From Citrobacter freundii (lineage in GTDB: Bacteria; Pseudomonadota; Gammaproteobacteria; Enterobacterales; Enterobacteriaceae), in NCBI RefSeq assembly GCF_029717145.1, contig NZ_CP099222.1, positions 248,001 through 312,000 on the forward strand: 64,000 nt of DNA, in the 5' to 3' direction. Shown one piece after another: positions 35,137 to 54,265 of the stretch. Position numbers and translations under genes: made by a program. A model generated the notes under the pieces. That model saw only the letters and a program-made list of their open reading frames with translations, ran no database searches and was not told where the DNA came from. How positions within the stretch are numbered: position 1 is the first letter of the stretch; each line of letters starts with the position of its first letter.

Positions 35137-37320
35137 ATGTCCGTTCGTATCGATAGAGACGTGATTAATGCGCTAATTGCAGGCCATTTTGCGGATCCTT
35201 TTTCCGTACTCGGTATGCACCAAACTGACGCCGGACTTGAAGTCCGTGCTCTTTTACCTGACGCCACCGAAGTGTGGGTGATCGAACCAAAAACCGGACG
35301 CAAAGTCGGCAAGCTGGATTGCCTCGACCCTCGCGGTTTTTTCTGTGCTGTAATTCCCCGCCGTAAAAATTTCTTTCGCTATCAGCTGGCTGTTGTCTGG
35401 CATGGACAGCAGAATCTGATCGATGACCCTTACCGTTTTGGCCCGCTTATTCAGGATATGGACGCCTGGCTGTTGTCCGAAGGGACGCATCTGCGCCCGT
35501 ACGAAACGCTGGGCGCACATGCGGATACCATGGACGGCGTGACCGGCACGCGTTTTTCCGTCTGGGCCCCGAACGCACGACGCGTTTCGGTAGTAGGGCA
35601 GTTCAACTACTGGGACGGTCGCCGCCACCCGATGCGCCTGCGCAAAGAGAGCGGAATCTGGGAGCTGTTTATCCCCGGTGCACAGCAGGGGCAGCTGTAC
35701 AAATACGAGATGATCGATGCCAACGGTCATTTGCGTGTTAAAGCCGACCCGTATGCCTTTGAAGCGCAAATGCGTCCGGAAACGGCGTCGGTGATCTGCG
35801 GTTTGCCCGAAAAAGTGGTGCAAACGGAGGAACGCAAAAAAGCCAACCAGTTTGATGCGCCGATCTCTATCTACGAAGTGCATCTGGGCTCGTGGCGTCG
35901 CCATACGGACAACAACTTCTGGCTGAGCTATCGCGAACTGGCGGATCAACTGATCCCCTATGTGAAGTGGATGGGCTTTACCCATATTGAGCTGTTGCCG
36001 GTTAGCGAGCACCCGTTTGACGGCAGTTGGGGCTATCAGCCGACCGGCATGTATGCACCGACCCGACGCTTCGGTACGCGCGATGACTTCCGCTATTTTG
36101 TGAATGCTGCGCATCAGGCGGGGCTGAACGTGATCCTCGACTGGGTACCCGGTCACTTCCCGTCGGATGACTTCGGCCTGGCTCAGTTTGACGGTACCAG
36201 CTTGTATGAGCACAGCGACCCGCGCGAAGGCTATCACCAGGACTGGAACACGCTGATCTACAACTACGGTCGCCGTGAAGTCAGTAATTATCTGGTGGGT
36301 AACGCCCTGTACTGGATTGAGCGCTTTGGTATTGACGCGCTGCGCGTGGATGCCGTGGCGTCGATGATTTACCGCGATTACAGCCGCAAAGACGGCGAGT
36401 GGATCCCGAACGAATTCGGCGGGCGTGAGAACCTCGAAGCCATCGAATTTTTGCGTAATACCAACCGTATTCTTGGCGAACAGGTACCGGGCGCGGTGAG
36501 TATGGCGGAAGAGTCGACCGACTTTGCCGGTGTATCAAGACCGCAGGACATGGGGGGCTTAGGTTTCTGGTACAAGTGGAACCTCGGCTGGATGCACGAC
36601 ACGCTGGACTACATGAAGCTGGACCCGGTTTATCGCCAGCACCATCACGATAAGCTGACCTTCGGCATGCTGTACAACTACACCGAGAACTTTGTGCTGC
36701 CGCTGTCACACGATGAAGTGGTGCACGGTAAAAAATCGATCCTCGACCGCATGCCGGGCGATGCGTGGCAGAAGTTTGCCAATCTGCGCGCCTACTATGG
36801 CTGGATGTGGGCCTTCCCGGGTAAGAAGCTGCTGTTTATGGGTAACGAGTTTGCCCAGGGCCGTGAATGGAACCACGACGCCAGCCTCGACTGGCATCTG
36901 CTGGAGGGGGGGGATAACTGGCATCACGGCGTACAGCGTCTGGTGCGCGACCTGAACCACACTTATCGTCATCACAAAGCGCTGCATGAACTCGACTTTG
37001 ACGGCTATGGTTTTGAATGGCTGGTGGTCGATGACAACGAACGGTCGGTGCTGATTTTTGTTCGTCGTGATAAAGCCGGTAATGAAATTATCGTTGCCAG
37101 CAACTTTACGCCGGTACCTCGCCACGGCTACCGCTTTGGCATCAATCAACCGGGCAAATGGCGAGAAATCCTCAACACAGACTCGATGCATTACCACGGT
37201 AGCAATACCGGCAACGGCGGCGCAGTACAAAGCGATGAAATTGCCAGCCACGGTCGCCAGCATTCACTGAGCCTGACGTTGCCGCCTCTGGCCACGATTT
37301 GGCTGATGCGGGAGGGGTGA
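35137..37320 (+). CDS. glgB: 1,4-alpha-glucan branching enzyme GlgB
   Basis: A 727-residue enzyme that makes alpha-1,6 branches in glycogen. Two N-terminal CBM48/beta-sandwich regions (about residues 1-220) precede the GH13 barrel. Nucleophile Asp405 (LRVDAVAS) and acid/base Glu458 (MAEESTDF) are in place, with [12 protein letters not shown] later. The ATG at 35137 has AGGA 8 bp upstream; the ATG at 35128 overlaps that SD. It heads glgBXCAP and overlaps glgX by 1 bp. Confidence 0.96.
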   Translation: MSVRIDRDVINALIAGHFADPFSVLGMHQTDAGLEVRALLPDATEVWVIEPKTGRKVGKLDCLDPRGFFCAVIPRRKNFFRYQLAVVWHGQQNLIDDPYRFGPLIQDMDAWLLSEGTHLRPYETLGAHADTMDGVTGTRFSVWAPNARRVSVVGQFNYWDGRRHPMRLRKESGIWELFIPGAQQGQLYKYEMIDANGHLRVKADPYAFEAQMRPETASVICGLPEKVVQTEERKKANQFDAPISIYEVHLGSWRRHTDNNFWLSYRELADQLIPYVKWMGFTHIELLPVSEHPFDGSWGYQPTGMYAPTRRFGTRDDFRYFVNAAHQAGLNVILDWVPGHFPSDDFGLAQFDGTSLYEHSDPREGYHQDWNTLIYNYGRREVSNYLVGNALYWIERFGIDALRVDAVASMIYRDYSRKDGEWIPNEFGGRENLEAIEFLRNTNRILGEQVPGAVSMAEESTDFAGVSRPQDMGGLGFWYKWNLGWMHDTLDYMKLDPVYRQHHHDKLTFGMLYNYTENFVLPLSHDEVVHGKKSILDRMPGDAWQKFANLRAYYGWMWAFPGKKLLFMGNEFAQGREWNHDASLDWHLLEGGDNWHHGVQRLVRDLNHTYRHHKALHELDFDGYGFEWLVVDDNERSVLIFVRRDKAGNEIIVASNFTPVPRHGYRFGINQPGKWREILNTDSMHYHGSNTGNGGAVQSDEIASHGRQHSLSLTLPPLATIWLMREG

Positions 37321-39293
37321 TGACACAACTGGCAACCGGCAATGCCACCCCCCATGGTGCAACGTATGACGGCCATGGGGTTAATTTCACCCTTTTTTCG
37401 GCGCATGGCGAGCGCGTCGAACTGTGCATATTCGATGAGCAAGGCTGTGAGCATCGCTATGATTTGCCGGGGCGTAGCGGTGATGTTTGGCACGGCTATC
37501 TGGCCGATGCCCGGCCCGGTTTGCGCTACGGTTACCGCGTACATGGTCCGTGGCAGCTGCAGCAGGGACACCGTTTTAACCCGGCGAAACTGCTGATTGA
37601 CCCCTGCGCGCGCCGGGTCGATGGCGAGTTAAAAGATAACCCGCTGCTGCACGGTGGAATGAACGAACCGGATCATCACGATAACGCGGCGATTGCCCTG
37701 AAAAGCGTGGTGGTGTCAGACCATTATGACTGGGAAGACGATGCCGCGCCGCGCACGCCGTGGGGCAATACCGTTATCTACGAAGCGCATGTTAAAGGGC
37801 TGACGTATCTGCACCCGGACATTCCGCAACAGATTCGCGGCACTTACAAAGCGCTCGGTCATCCGGTGATGATCGACTATTTCAAGCGTCTCGGCATTAC
37901 TGCGCTGGAACTGCTGCCCGTGGTGCATTTCGCCAGCGAGCCGCGACTGCAGCGGCTGGGGCTGTCGAACTACTGGGGCTACAACCCGGTAGCCATGTTT
38001 GCACTGCATCCGGCCTATGCCTGCTCACCTGAACACGCGCTGGATGAGTTTCGCGATGCCGTCAAAGCGCTACACAAAGCGGGGATTGAGGTCATTCTCG
38101 ATATCGTTTTGAACCACAGCGCTGAGCTGGATCTTGAAGGGCCGGTCTTCTCCCTGCGCGGAATTGATAACCGTAGCTATTATTGGATCAGGGACGATGG
38201 TGATTACTACAACTGGACCGGCTGTGGGAACACCCTCAACCTGAGCCATCCCGGTGTCGTGGAGTATGCGTGCGAATGCCTGCGCTATTGGGTGGAAACC
38301 TGCCATGTGGATGGTTTTCGTTTTGATTTAGCATCCGTCATGGGGCGTACGCCTGCGTTTCGTCAGGATGCGCCGCTGTTTACCGCAATCCAAAACTGCC
38401 CGCTGCTTTCAGGCGTTAAGCTGATTGCGGAGCCGTGGGACATCGGTGAAGGCGGGTATCAGGTTGGGAATTTTCCCCCGCCGTTTGCTGAGTGGAATGA
38501 CCATTTCCGCGATGCAAGTCGACGCTTCTGGCTCCAGCGTAATCTGCCCCTTGGGGAGTTTGCCGGACGTTTTGCGGCTTCCAGCGACATGTTTAAACAC
38601 CCTGGTCGCAAACCCAGCGCATCGGTCAATCTGGTGACGGCGCACGATGGTTTTACGCTGCGTGACTGTGTGTGCTTCACAAATAAGCACAATGAAGCGA
38701 ATGGTGAGGAAAATCGCGACGGCACTAGCAATAACTACAGCGACAATCATGGTAAAGAAGGATTAGGCGGCACGCTGGACCTGATTGAACGGCGACGCGA
38801 CAGCATGCATGCCCTGTTGACGACGTTGCTGCTTTCTCAGGGTACACCGATGTTGCTGGCGGGAGATGAACATGGTCATAGCCAGCACGGTAACAATAAC
38901 GCTTACTGCCAGGATAACGCCTTAACCTGGCTGGACTGGCAGCAGGCAAACAGCGGGCTAACCACATTCACCGCCGCGTTGATTCATCTTCGCCAGCAGA
39001 TCCCTGCCTTAACAGACGATCGCTGGTGGGAAGAGGGCGACGGCAATGTGCGTTGGCTGAACCGATACGCACAACCCTTAAGTGCGGATGAGTGGAAAAA
39101 CGGCCCGAGGCAGATGCAGATCCTGCTCTCAGACCGTTTTCTGATCGTGATAAACGCCACGCTTGAGGTGACAGATATCGTTTTACCTGAAGGGGAATGG
39201 CATGCCGTTCCTCCATTTGCCGGAGAGGATAATCCGGTTATTACGGCTGTCTGGCAGGGACCTGCGCACGGACTGTGTGTGTTCCAAAGATGA
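37320..39293 (+). CDS. glgX: Glycogen debranching enzyme GlgX
   Basis: A 657-residue isoamylase-type GH13 enzyme that removes the short branches left by glycogen phosphorylase. Nucleophile Asp336 (FRFDLAS) and acid/base Glu371 (LIAEPWD) are visible. Its ATG shares one base with the glgB stop (TGATG). 17 bp separate it from glgC. Confidence 0.95.
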   Translation: MTQLATGNATPHGATYDGHGVNFTLFSAHGERVELCIFDEQGCEHRYDLPGRSGDVWHGYLADARPGLRYGYRVHGPWQLQQGHRFNPAKLLIDPCARRVDGELKDNPLLHGGMNEPDHHDNAAIALKSVVVSDHYDWEDDAAPRTPWGNTVIYEAHVKGLTYLHPDIPQQIRGTYKALGHPVMIDYFKRLGITALELLPVVHFASEPRLQRLGLSNYWGYNPVAMFALHPAYACSPEHALDEFRDAVKALHKAGIEVILDIVLNHSAELDLEGPVFSLRGIDNRSYYWIRDDGDYYNWTGCGNTLNLSHPGVVEYACECLRYWVETCHVDGFRFDLASVMGRTPAFRQDAPLFTAIQNCPLLSGVKLIAEPWDIGEGGYQVGNFPPPFAEWNDHFRDASRRFWLQRNLPLGEFAGRFAASSDMFKHPGRKPSASVNLVTAHDGFTLRDCVCFTNKHNEANGEENRDGTSNNYSDNHGKEGLGGTLDLIERRRDSMHALLTTLLLSQGTPMLLAGDEHGHSQHGNNNAYCQDNALTWLDWQQANSGLTTFTAALIHLRQQIPALTDDRWWEEGDGNVRWLNRYAQPLSADEWKNGPRQMQILLSDRFLIVINATLEVTDIVLPEGEWHAVPPFAGEDNPVITAVWQGPAHGLCVFQR

Positions 39294-39310
39294 TAAAAAA
39301 GGAGTTAGTC

Positions 39311-40605
39311 ATGGTGAGTTTAGAGAAGAACGATCGTGTAATGTTGGCGCGCCAGCTGCCATTAAAATCTGTTGCCCTAATCCTGGCCGGTGGTCGTGGT
39401 ACCCGCCTGAAAGATTTAACCAACAAACGTGCTAAGCCTGCCGTGCACTTTGGCGGTAAGTTCCGCATTATCGATTTTGCTTTATCCAACTGCATTAACT
39501 CCGGGATCCGCCGTATTGGCGTGATCACCCAGTACCAGTCCCACACGCTGGTGCAGCATATTCAGCGCGGCTGGTCGTTCTTCAGTGAAGAGATGAACGA
39601 GTTTGTCGATCTGCTGCCTGCCCAGCAAAGAATGCAGGGTGAAAATTGGTATCGCGGCACGGCAGATGCGGTCACCCAAAACCTGGACATCATTCGACGC
39701 TATAAAGCGGAATATGTGGTGATCCTCGCGGGCGATCATATCTACAAACAGGACTATTCGCGCATGCTGATCGACCACGTCGAAAAAGGCGCACGCTGCA
39801 CCGTGGCCTGTATGCCGGTGCCGATTGAGGAAGCCAGCGCCTTTGGCGTCATGGACGTCGACGACAGCGACAAAATCATCGAATTCGTGGAAAAACCGGC
39901 GAATCCACCGGCTATGCCAAACGATCCGACCCGATCCCTTGCCAGTATGGGGATCTATGTTTTCAACGCCGATTATCTGTATGAATTACTTGAAGAAGAT
40001 GATCTCGATGAAAACTCCAGCCACGACTTTGGCAAAGATATCATCCCGAAAATTACCGCAGCTGGCATGGCTTATGCGCATCCATTCCCTAAATCCTGCG
40101 TACAGTCAGACCCGGAATCCGAGCCGTACTGGCGCGACGTTGGGACGCTGGAAGCCTACTGGAAGGCTAACCTCGATCTGGCGTCGGTTACCCCGGAACT
40201 GGATATGTACGATCAGGACTGGCCGATTCGCACACACATGGAATCACTGCCGCCGGCGAAGTTTGTGCAGGACCGCTCCGGTAGCCACGGCATGACGCTG
40301 AACTCGCTGGTCTCTGGCGGCTGTATTATTTCCGGTTCGGTGGTGGTGCAGTCCGTTCTGTTCCCGCGGGTGCGGGTGAATTCTTTCTGTAACATTGATT
40401 CGGCAGTGTTGTTACCTGAAGTGTGGGTCGGGCGTTCATGCCGCTTACGCCGCTGTATCGTTGACCGTGCCTGCGTCATCCCTGAAGGCATGGTGATTGG
40501 TGAAAACGCGGAAGAAGATGCACGTCGTTTCTACCGTTCAGAGGAAGGTATTGTGCTGGTCACGCGTGAAATGCTGCGCAAACTGCAGATCAAACAGGAG
40601 CGATA

Positions 40606-40606
<1 letters not shown>
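39311..40606 (+). CDS. glgC: Glucose-1-phosphate adenylyltransferase GlgC
   Basis: A 431-residue ADP-glucose pyrophosphorylase, the committed and allosterically controlled step of glycogen synthesis (activated by fructose-1,6-bisphosphate, inhibited by AMP). Nucleotide motif [14 protein letters not shown] is at about residues 25-38, and FVEKPANP near 195. A left-handed beta-helix domain forms the C-terminus. The ATG at 39311 follows AAAAAAGGAGTTAGTC; this SD also contains the GGA that CsrA covers in E. coli. Overlaps glgA by 1 bp. Confidence 0.96.
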
Positions 40607-44506
<3,900 letters not shown>

Positions 44507-44523
44507 CAAGAGATAGGGCTACC

Positions 44524-44686
44524 TGTAGGCCGGATAAGGCGTTAGCCGCCATCCGGCAAAATGCCCGGTGGCGCTGACGCTTACCGGGCCTACAGGGCGC
44601 TCGTTGCCGGGGGCGCTTCGCTTGCCCGGCCTACGTTAATGCACTCTTGTAGGCCGGATAAGGCGTCAGCCGCCATCCGGCATTTT
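44524..44686. repeat. BIME cluster of four REP units between glgP and glpD
   Basis: Alternating units: ggccggataaggcg ... catccggca, gcccggtggcgc ... accgggc, gccgggggcgc ... gcccggc, ggccggataaggcg ... catccggca. It separates convergent genes and ends 3 bp before the glpD stop. The T-run before glpD may terminate from the left. Confidence 0.9.
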
Positions 44687-44688
44687 TA

Positions 44689-46197
44689 TCAGGACGCCAG
44701 CGACAGCTGGTGTTTTTCAACATACTCCGCCAGCCACTGAGTCATGCGCGACTGCTGTTCAGCATTCAGCCACATGCCTTCTTTCGTACGACGCCACAGC
44801 GCATCGTCGGCGCGACGCACCCATTCGTGATCGACCAGATACTTCAGCTCTGCCTCATAGAACTCGTGCCCGAAGTCTTCGCCTAACTCAGCAAGCGAGG
44901 TCGCTTCGCCGATGATCCACTCGGTGTTGCTGCCGTAGGTGCGCGAATAGTGGCGCGCCAGTGATTCGGTCAGGAACGGATAGCGACGGCGCAGTTTTGC
45001 CGCGTAATCTTCGCGATCGCCGCCGATGTCACCGCCAGGCAGGATGCACTCTTTGGTCCATGCCGGACCGATGCCCTGATAGTACGACGACAGTTTTTCC
45101 ATCGCGTGCTCGGCCAGCTTACGGTAGGTGGTTAACTTGCCGCCGAAGACTGACAGCAGCGGTGCTTTGCCGTTTTCGTCGTGGATATCCAGCGTATAAT
45201 CGCGGGTAATAGCCTGCGGCGAGTCGGACTCGTCATCGCACAGCGGGCGTACGCCCGAGTAGGTCCAGACGATATCCTCGCGGCCCAGCTGTTTCTTAAA
45301 GTGTGCGTTGTAGACCTGCAGCAGATAATTGATTTCGCTGTCGTCAATTTTCACTGCTTTAGGATCGCCTTTGTATTCGACGTCGGTGGTGCCGATAATT
45401 GAGAACTCATCCATCCACGGAATGACAAACACAATACGTTTATCTTCGTTTTGCAGGATGTATGCCTGTTTCTGGGTGTGTACGCGCGGCACCACAATGT
45501 GGCTGCCTTTAATCAGGCGGATACCGTAAGGTGAAGGCAGGTGCATACCGTCGTCGAAGAACTCTTTCACCCACGGACCGGTGGCGTTAACCAGGCCGCG
45601 AGCCTGCCAGGTGTGTTTCTTGCCGGTATCGATATCTTCCGCTTCGACAATCCACAGACCGTTTTCACGACGAGCGGAGGTGGCGCGAGTACGGGTTAAT
45701 ACTTCCCCGCCTTTACGCACAACCATTTGGGCATTTGCCAAAACCAGTCGTGCATCGTCTACCCAACAGTCAGAATATTCGAAACCGCGCACAATCTCGG
45801 GTTTCATCACAGAATCTGCGCCAAAACGCAAACCAGTGGAACTCGGTAAACTGGTGCGTTTGCCCAGATGATCGTACATAAACAGACCAATACGGATCAT
45901 CCAGGCCGGACGCAGGTGTGGGCGATGGGGCAGACGAAAGCGCATCGGGAAGGCGATATGCGGTGCCATCTTCAACAGGACTTCACGTTCAGCCAGCGCT
46001 TCGCTAACCAGACGGAATTCGTAGTGTTCCAGGTAGCGCAGACCACCGTGGATGAGTTTGGAGCTGGCGGAGGAGGTTGCACAGGCTAAATCCTGCGCTT
46101 CCAGCATCAGCACGGATAAACCGCGTCCAGCGGCATCTGCCGCGATACCGGCACCGTTGATGCCTCCACCTATCACAATCAGATCTTTGGTTTCCAT
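44689..46197 (-). CDS. glpD: Aerobic glycerol-3-phosphate dehydrogenase GlpD
   Basis: A 502-residue FAD enzyme of the inner membrane that oxidises glycerol-3-phosphate to dihydroxyacetone phosphate and passes electrons to ubiquinone. FAD-binding DLIVIGGGINGAGIAADAAGRG is at residues 5-26. ATSSASSKLIHGGLRYLE follows near 46, and the GGKLTTYR motif lies near 352-359. The ATG at 46197 (METKDL) matches E. coli; an ATG 15 bp upstream is possible but unlikely. GlpR operators lie directly upstream. Confidence 0.96.
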   Translation of the reverse strand: METKDLIVIGGGINGAGIAADAAGRGLSVLMLEAQDLACATSSASSKLIHGGLRYLEHYEFRLVSEALAEREVLLKMAPHIAFPMRFRLPHRPHLRPAWMIRIGLFMYDHLGKRTSLPSSTGLRFGADSVMKPEIVRGFEYSDCWVDDARLVLANAQMVVRKGGEVLTRTRATSARRENGLWIVEAEDIDTGKKHTWQARGLVNATGPWVKEFFDDGMHLPSPYGIRLIKGSHIVVPRVHTQKQAYILQNEDKRIVFVIPWMDEFSIIGTTDVEYKGDPKAVKIDDSEINYLLQVYNAHFKKQLGREDIVWTYSGVRPLCDDESDSPQAITRDYTLDIHDENGKAPLLSVFGGKLTTYRKLAEHAMEKLSSYYQGIGPAWTKECILPGGDIGGDREDYAAKLRRRYPFLTESLARHYSRTYGSNTEWIIGEATSLAELGEDFGHEFYEAELKYLVDHEWVRRADDALWRRTKEGMWLNAEQQSRMTQWLAEYVEKHQLSLAS

Positions 46198-46211
46198 GCT
46201 GGCCTCTCGCA

Positions 46212-46248
46212 CTTTCGTTATAGCTCATTAATGTTCGTTATCGAGCAT
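46212..46248 (-). promoter_or_regulatory. Tandem GlpR operators of glpD
   Basis: ATGTTCGTTATCGAGCAT (46231-46248) and CTTTCGTTATAGCTCATT (46212-46229) match the GlpR palindrome (AATGTTCGATAACGAACATT type), the first better than the second. Confidence 0.75.
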
Positions 46249-46294
46249 AATAGCAAAGAATCGCGCCATTGGTAACATCGGATAAACAATTTAC

Positions 46295-46310
46295 AGTGAT
46301 ACATATAACA
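46295..46310. promoter_or_regulatory. CRP site between glpD and glpE
   Basis: AGTGA-TACATA-TAACA has one mismatch per half to TGTGA-N6-TCACA. It lies in the divergent spacer and could serve either gene. Confidence 0.55.
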
Positions 46311-46388
46311 TTATGGCGTTTACCTGTGCAGGCGACGTACACTGCCAGGTAATATTGGTTACCTGCACAGAAATAATAAGAGAACATC

Positions 46389-46715
46389 ATGGATCAGTTT
46401 GAATGTATCAATGTCGAAGAAGCCCATCAGAAGCTGCTGCACGGAACGGCGGTGCTGGTGGATATCCGCGATCCGCAAAGCTATGCCATGGGCCATGCGC
46501 CACAGGCGTTTCACCTGACTAACGACACGCTGGGTTCCTTTATGCGTGACCATGATTTTGATACCGTTGTGCTGGTGATGTGTTACCACGGCAACAGCAG
46601 TAAAGGTGCGGCACAATATCTGCTTCAGCAGGGGTACGATGCGGTGTACAGCATCGACGGTGGATTCGATGCCTGGCATCGACATTTTCCTGCGGAAGTG
46701 ACGTTTGGTGCGTAA
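46389..46715 (+). CDS. glpE: Thiosulfate sulfurtransferase GlpE (single-domain rhodanese)
   Basis: A 108-residue rhodanese that moves sulfane sulfur from thiosulfate to thiol or cyanide acceptors. The active-site loop is CYHGNSS with catalytic Cys65. First gene of glpE-glpG-glpR; its role in glycerol metabolism is not established despite the name. Confidence 0.94.
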   Translation: MDQFECINVEEAHQKLLHGTAVLVDIRDPQSYAMGHAPQAFHLTNDTLGSFMRDHDFDTVVLVMCYHGNSSKGAAQYLLQQGYDAVYSIDGGFDAWHRHFPAEVTFGA

Positions 46716-46806
46716 GCCCGACGCGACAGTGAAGTATGACGGATATAACAAAGATGCAGCCTGAAACGGGTAGTGTCGATATACTGTCCTCTTTTGTGTG
46801 GAATAA

Positions 46807-47649
<843 letters not shown>

Positions 47650-47672
47650 ATGAGAGTGTTGTGATAGCAAAC

Positions 47673-47704
47673 TGTAGGCCGGATAAGCGCTAGCGCCATC
47701 CGGC
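47673..47704. repeat. REP unit between glpG and glpR
   Basis: taggccggataagcg ... catccggc. Confidence 0.8.
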
Positions 47705-47723
47705 AAAATTCCAGGGAACAATA

Positions 47724-48482
47724 ATGAAACAAACACAACGACATGACGCGATCATTGAACTGGTAAAAAAACAGGGATACGTCAGCACTGAGGAGTTGGT
47801 GGAGCATTTCTCCGTCAGCCCACAAACGATTCGCCGGGACCTTAACGACCTGGCAGATCAGAACATGATTTTGCGCCACCACGGCGGCGCGGCGTTGCCT
47901 TCCAGCTCGGTGAATACCCCCTGGCATGATCGTAAGGCCACGCAGACGGCAGAAAAAGAGCGCATTGCCCGTAAGGTCGCCACGCAGATCCCGAACGGCT
48001 CCACGCTGTTTATTGACATTGGTACCACGCCGGAAGCCGTCGCTCACGCGCTGCTGAACCATAGCAACTTGCGTATTGTGACCAACAACCTCAACGTGGC
48101 CAATACGCTGATGGTGAAAGAAGATTTCCGTATTATTCTGGCCGGGGGCGAACTGCGTAGCCGGGATGGCGGCATTATGGGCGAAGCCACCCTCGACTTT
48201 ATTTCACAGTTTCGTCTGGATTTCGGTATTTTGGGGATCAGCGGTATCGACAGCGATGGTTCATTGCTGGAATTTGATTACCACGAAGTCCGCACCAAAC
48301 GCGCCATTATTGAGAATTCACGGCATGTAATGCTGGTGGTGGATCATTCGAAGTTTGGTCGAAATGCAATGGTGAATATGGGCAGCATCAGCATGGTGGA
48401 CGCCGTGTATACCGACACCCTGCCGCCTGCGGGCGTGATGCAGGTGATTGCCGACCACCATATTCAGCTGGAGTTGTGCTAA
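47724..48482 (+). CDS. glpR: Glycerol-3-phosphate regulon repressor GlpR (DeoR family)
   Basis: A 252-residue repressor released by glycerol-3-phosphate. The N-terminal helix-turn-helix is STEELVEHFSVSPQTIRRDLNDL (about residues 21-43); the sugar-phosphate sensor domain follows (GTTPEAVAHAL, DGSLLEFDYHEV). The frame is intact, unlike the frameshifted copy in sequenced K-12 MG1655. It would bind the operators before glpD in this window. Confidence 0.95.
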   Translation: MKQTQRHDAIIELVKKQGYVSTEELVEHFSVSPQTIRRDLNDLADQNMILRHHGGAALPSSSVNTPWHDRKATQTAEKERIARKVATQIPNGSTLFIDIGTTPEAVAHALLNHSNLRIVTNNLNVANTLMVKEDFRIILAGGELRSRDGGIMGEATLDFISQFRLDFGILGISGIDSDGSLLEFDYHEVRTKRAIIENSRHVMLVVDHSKFGRNAMVNMGSISMVDAVYTDTLPPAGVMQVIADHHIQLELC

Positions 48483-48493
48483 GCCAGCGACAG

Positions 48494-48520
48494 GCCCGGT
48501 AAGCGTTAACGCCTCCGGGC
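48494..48520. repeat. REP-like hairpin between glpR and malT
   Basis: GCCCGG (48494-48499) and CCGGGC (48515-48520) between convergent genes. Confidence 0.6.
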
Positions 48521-48523
48521 TAA

Positions 48524-51232
<2,709 letters not shown>

Positions 51233-51352
51233 TTAGTCACTTCACTGTGTGAAAATGGGGAAAATGATTTTTTTGCGCTTCGTAATTAATAGCTATAAGG
51301 TCGGCCAGAAAGCCATTTTATGCAAGCTAAGCGGGTTTTTTGTGTGTCTGAA

Positions 51353-51368
51353 TTTGCACTATGTCACA
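51353..51368 (-). promoter_or_regulatory. CRP site of malT
   Basis: On the minus strand TGTGA-CATAGT-GCAAA lies 124 bp upstream of the malT ATG; the matching E. coli malT site reads TGTGA-CACAGT-GCAAA. A TATAGC -10-like element lies near 51290. Confidence 0.75.
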
Positions 51369-51746
51369 ATTCTATACATCTATTGCAATAATTGCTCTTA
51401 GGGGCCACAAAGGCCGTGGCGACTGGGTTTGGCGTTATTCTGATGGTCGCGAAAATACCCACTCGTTTTTTATGACTCGTGTATTGTCCGGAGTGTTGTC
51501 ATGGGTATTCGCGATCGACTTAAAACTTTCGTGTGAAATATCTTAATCACTATATGTATTTCAGGTTAGAAACTGTTTCTCTGTTTACATATTTTTTCTC
51601 AACCGTATCCCGCTATTTGATATTGTCTGCTGAGTCCCGTTTGGTTAATGCGAAAAACCTGTCGCATTGGCAGGTATTTTATGTGGGTATTCTGCGTAAC
51701 GACGGGCAATACCCTCTCCTTTAAGTGGCGGCGATCACATTTTTAT
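51369..51746. other. Long malT-malP spacer, no gene seen
   Basis: About 380 bp with only short, composition-poor frames. A small stem ACCTG/CAGGT near 51657-51676 and a half CRP-like TCACA at 51735-51739 are the only features. The K-12 spacer is similarly long. Confidence 0.5.
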
Positions 51747-51792
51747 GCTCATCCCCGCACCTCCTCCCTCCCTAATCCTCACCAGGATGAGG
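51747..51792 (+). promoter_or_regulatory. MalT boxes of the malPQ promoter
   Basis: GCTCATCCCC (51747-51756) and CCTCCTCCCT (51760-51769) are inverse MalT boxes one base from GGGGATGAGG or GGGGAGGAGG. CAGGATGAGG (51783-51792) is a direct box with two mismatches. The layout is that of E. coli malPp. Confidence 0.8.
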
Positions 51793-51826
51793 AAGGTCAA
51801 CATTGAGCCTGGCAAACTAGCGATAA

Positions 51827-54253
<2,427 letters not shown>

Positions 54254-54265
54254 TAAGGAACCGCG

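Noticed and set aside
51361-51724. Two short frames in the malT-malP spacer
   Set aside because: They overlap the malT CRP site or AT-rich DNA, lack SDs, and the spacer is non-coding in E. coli.
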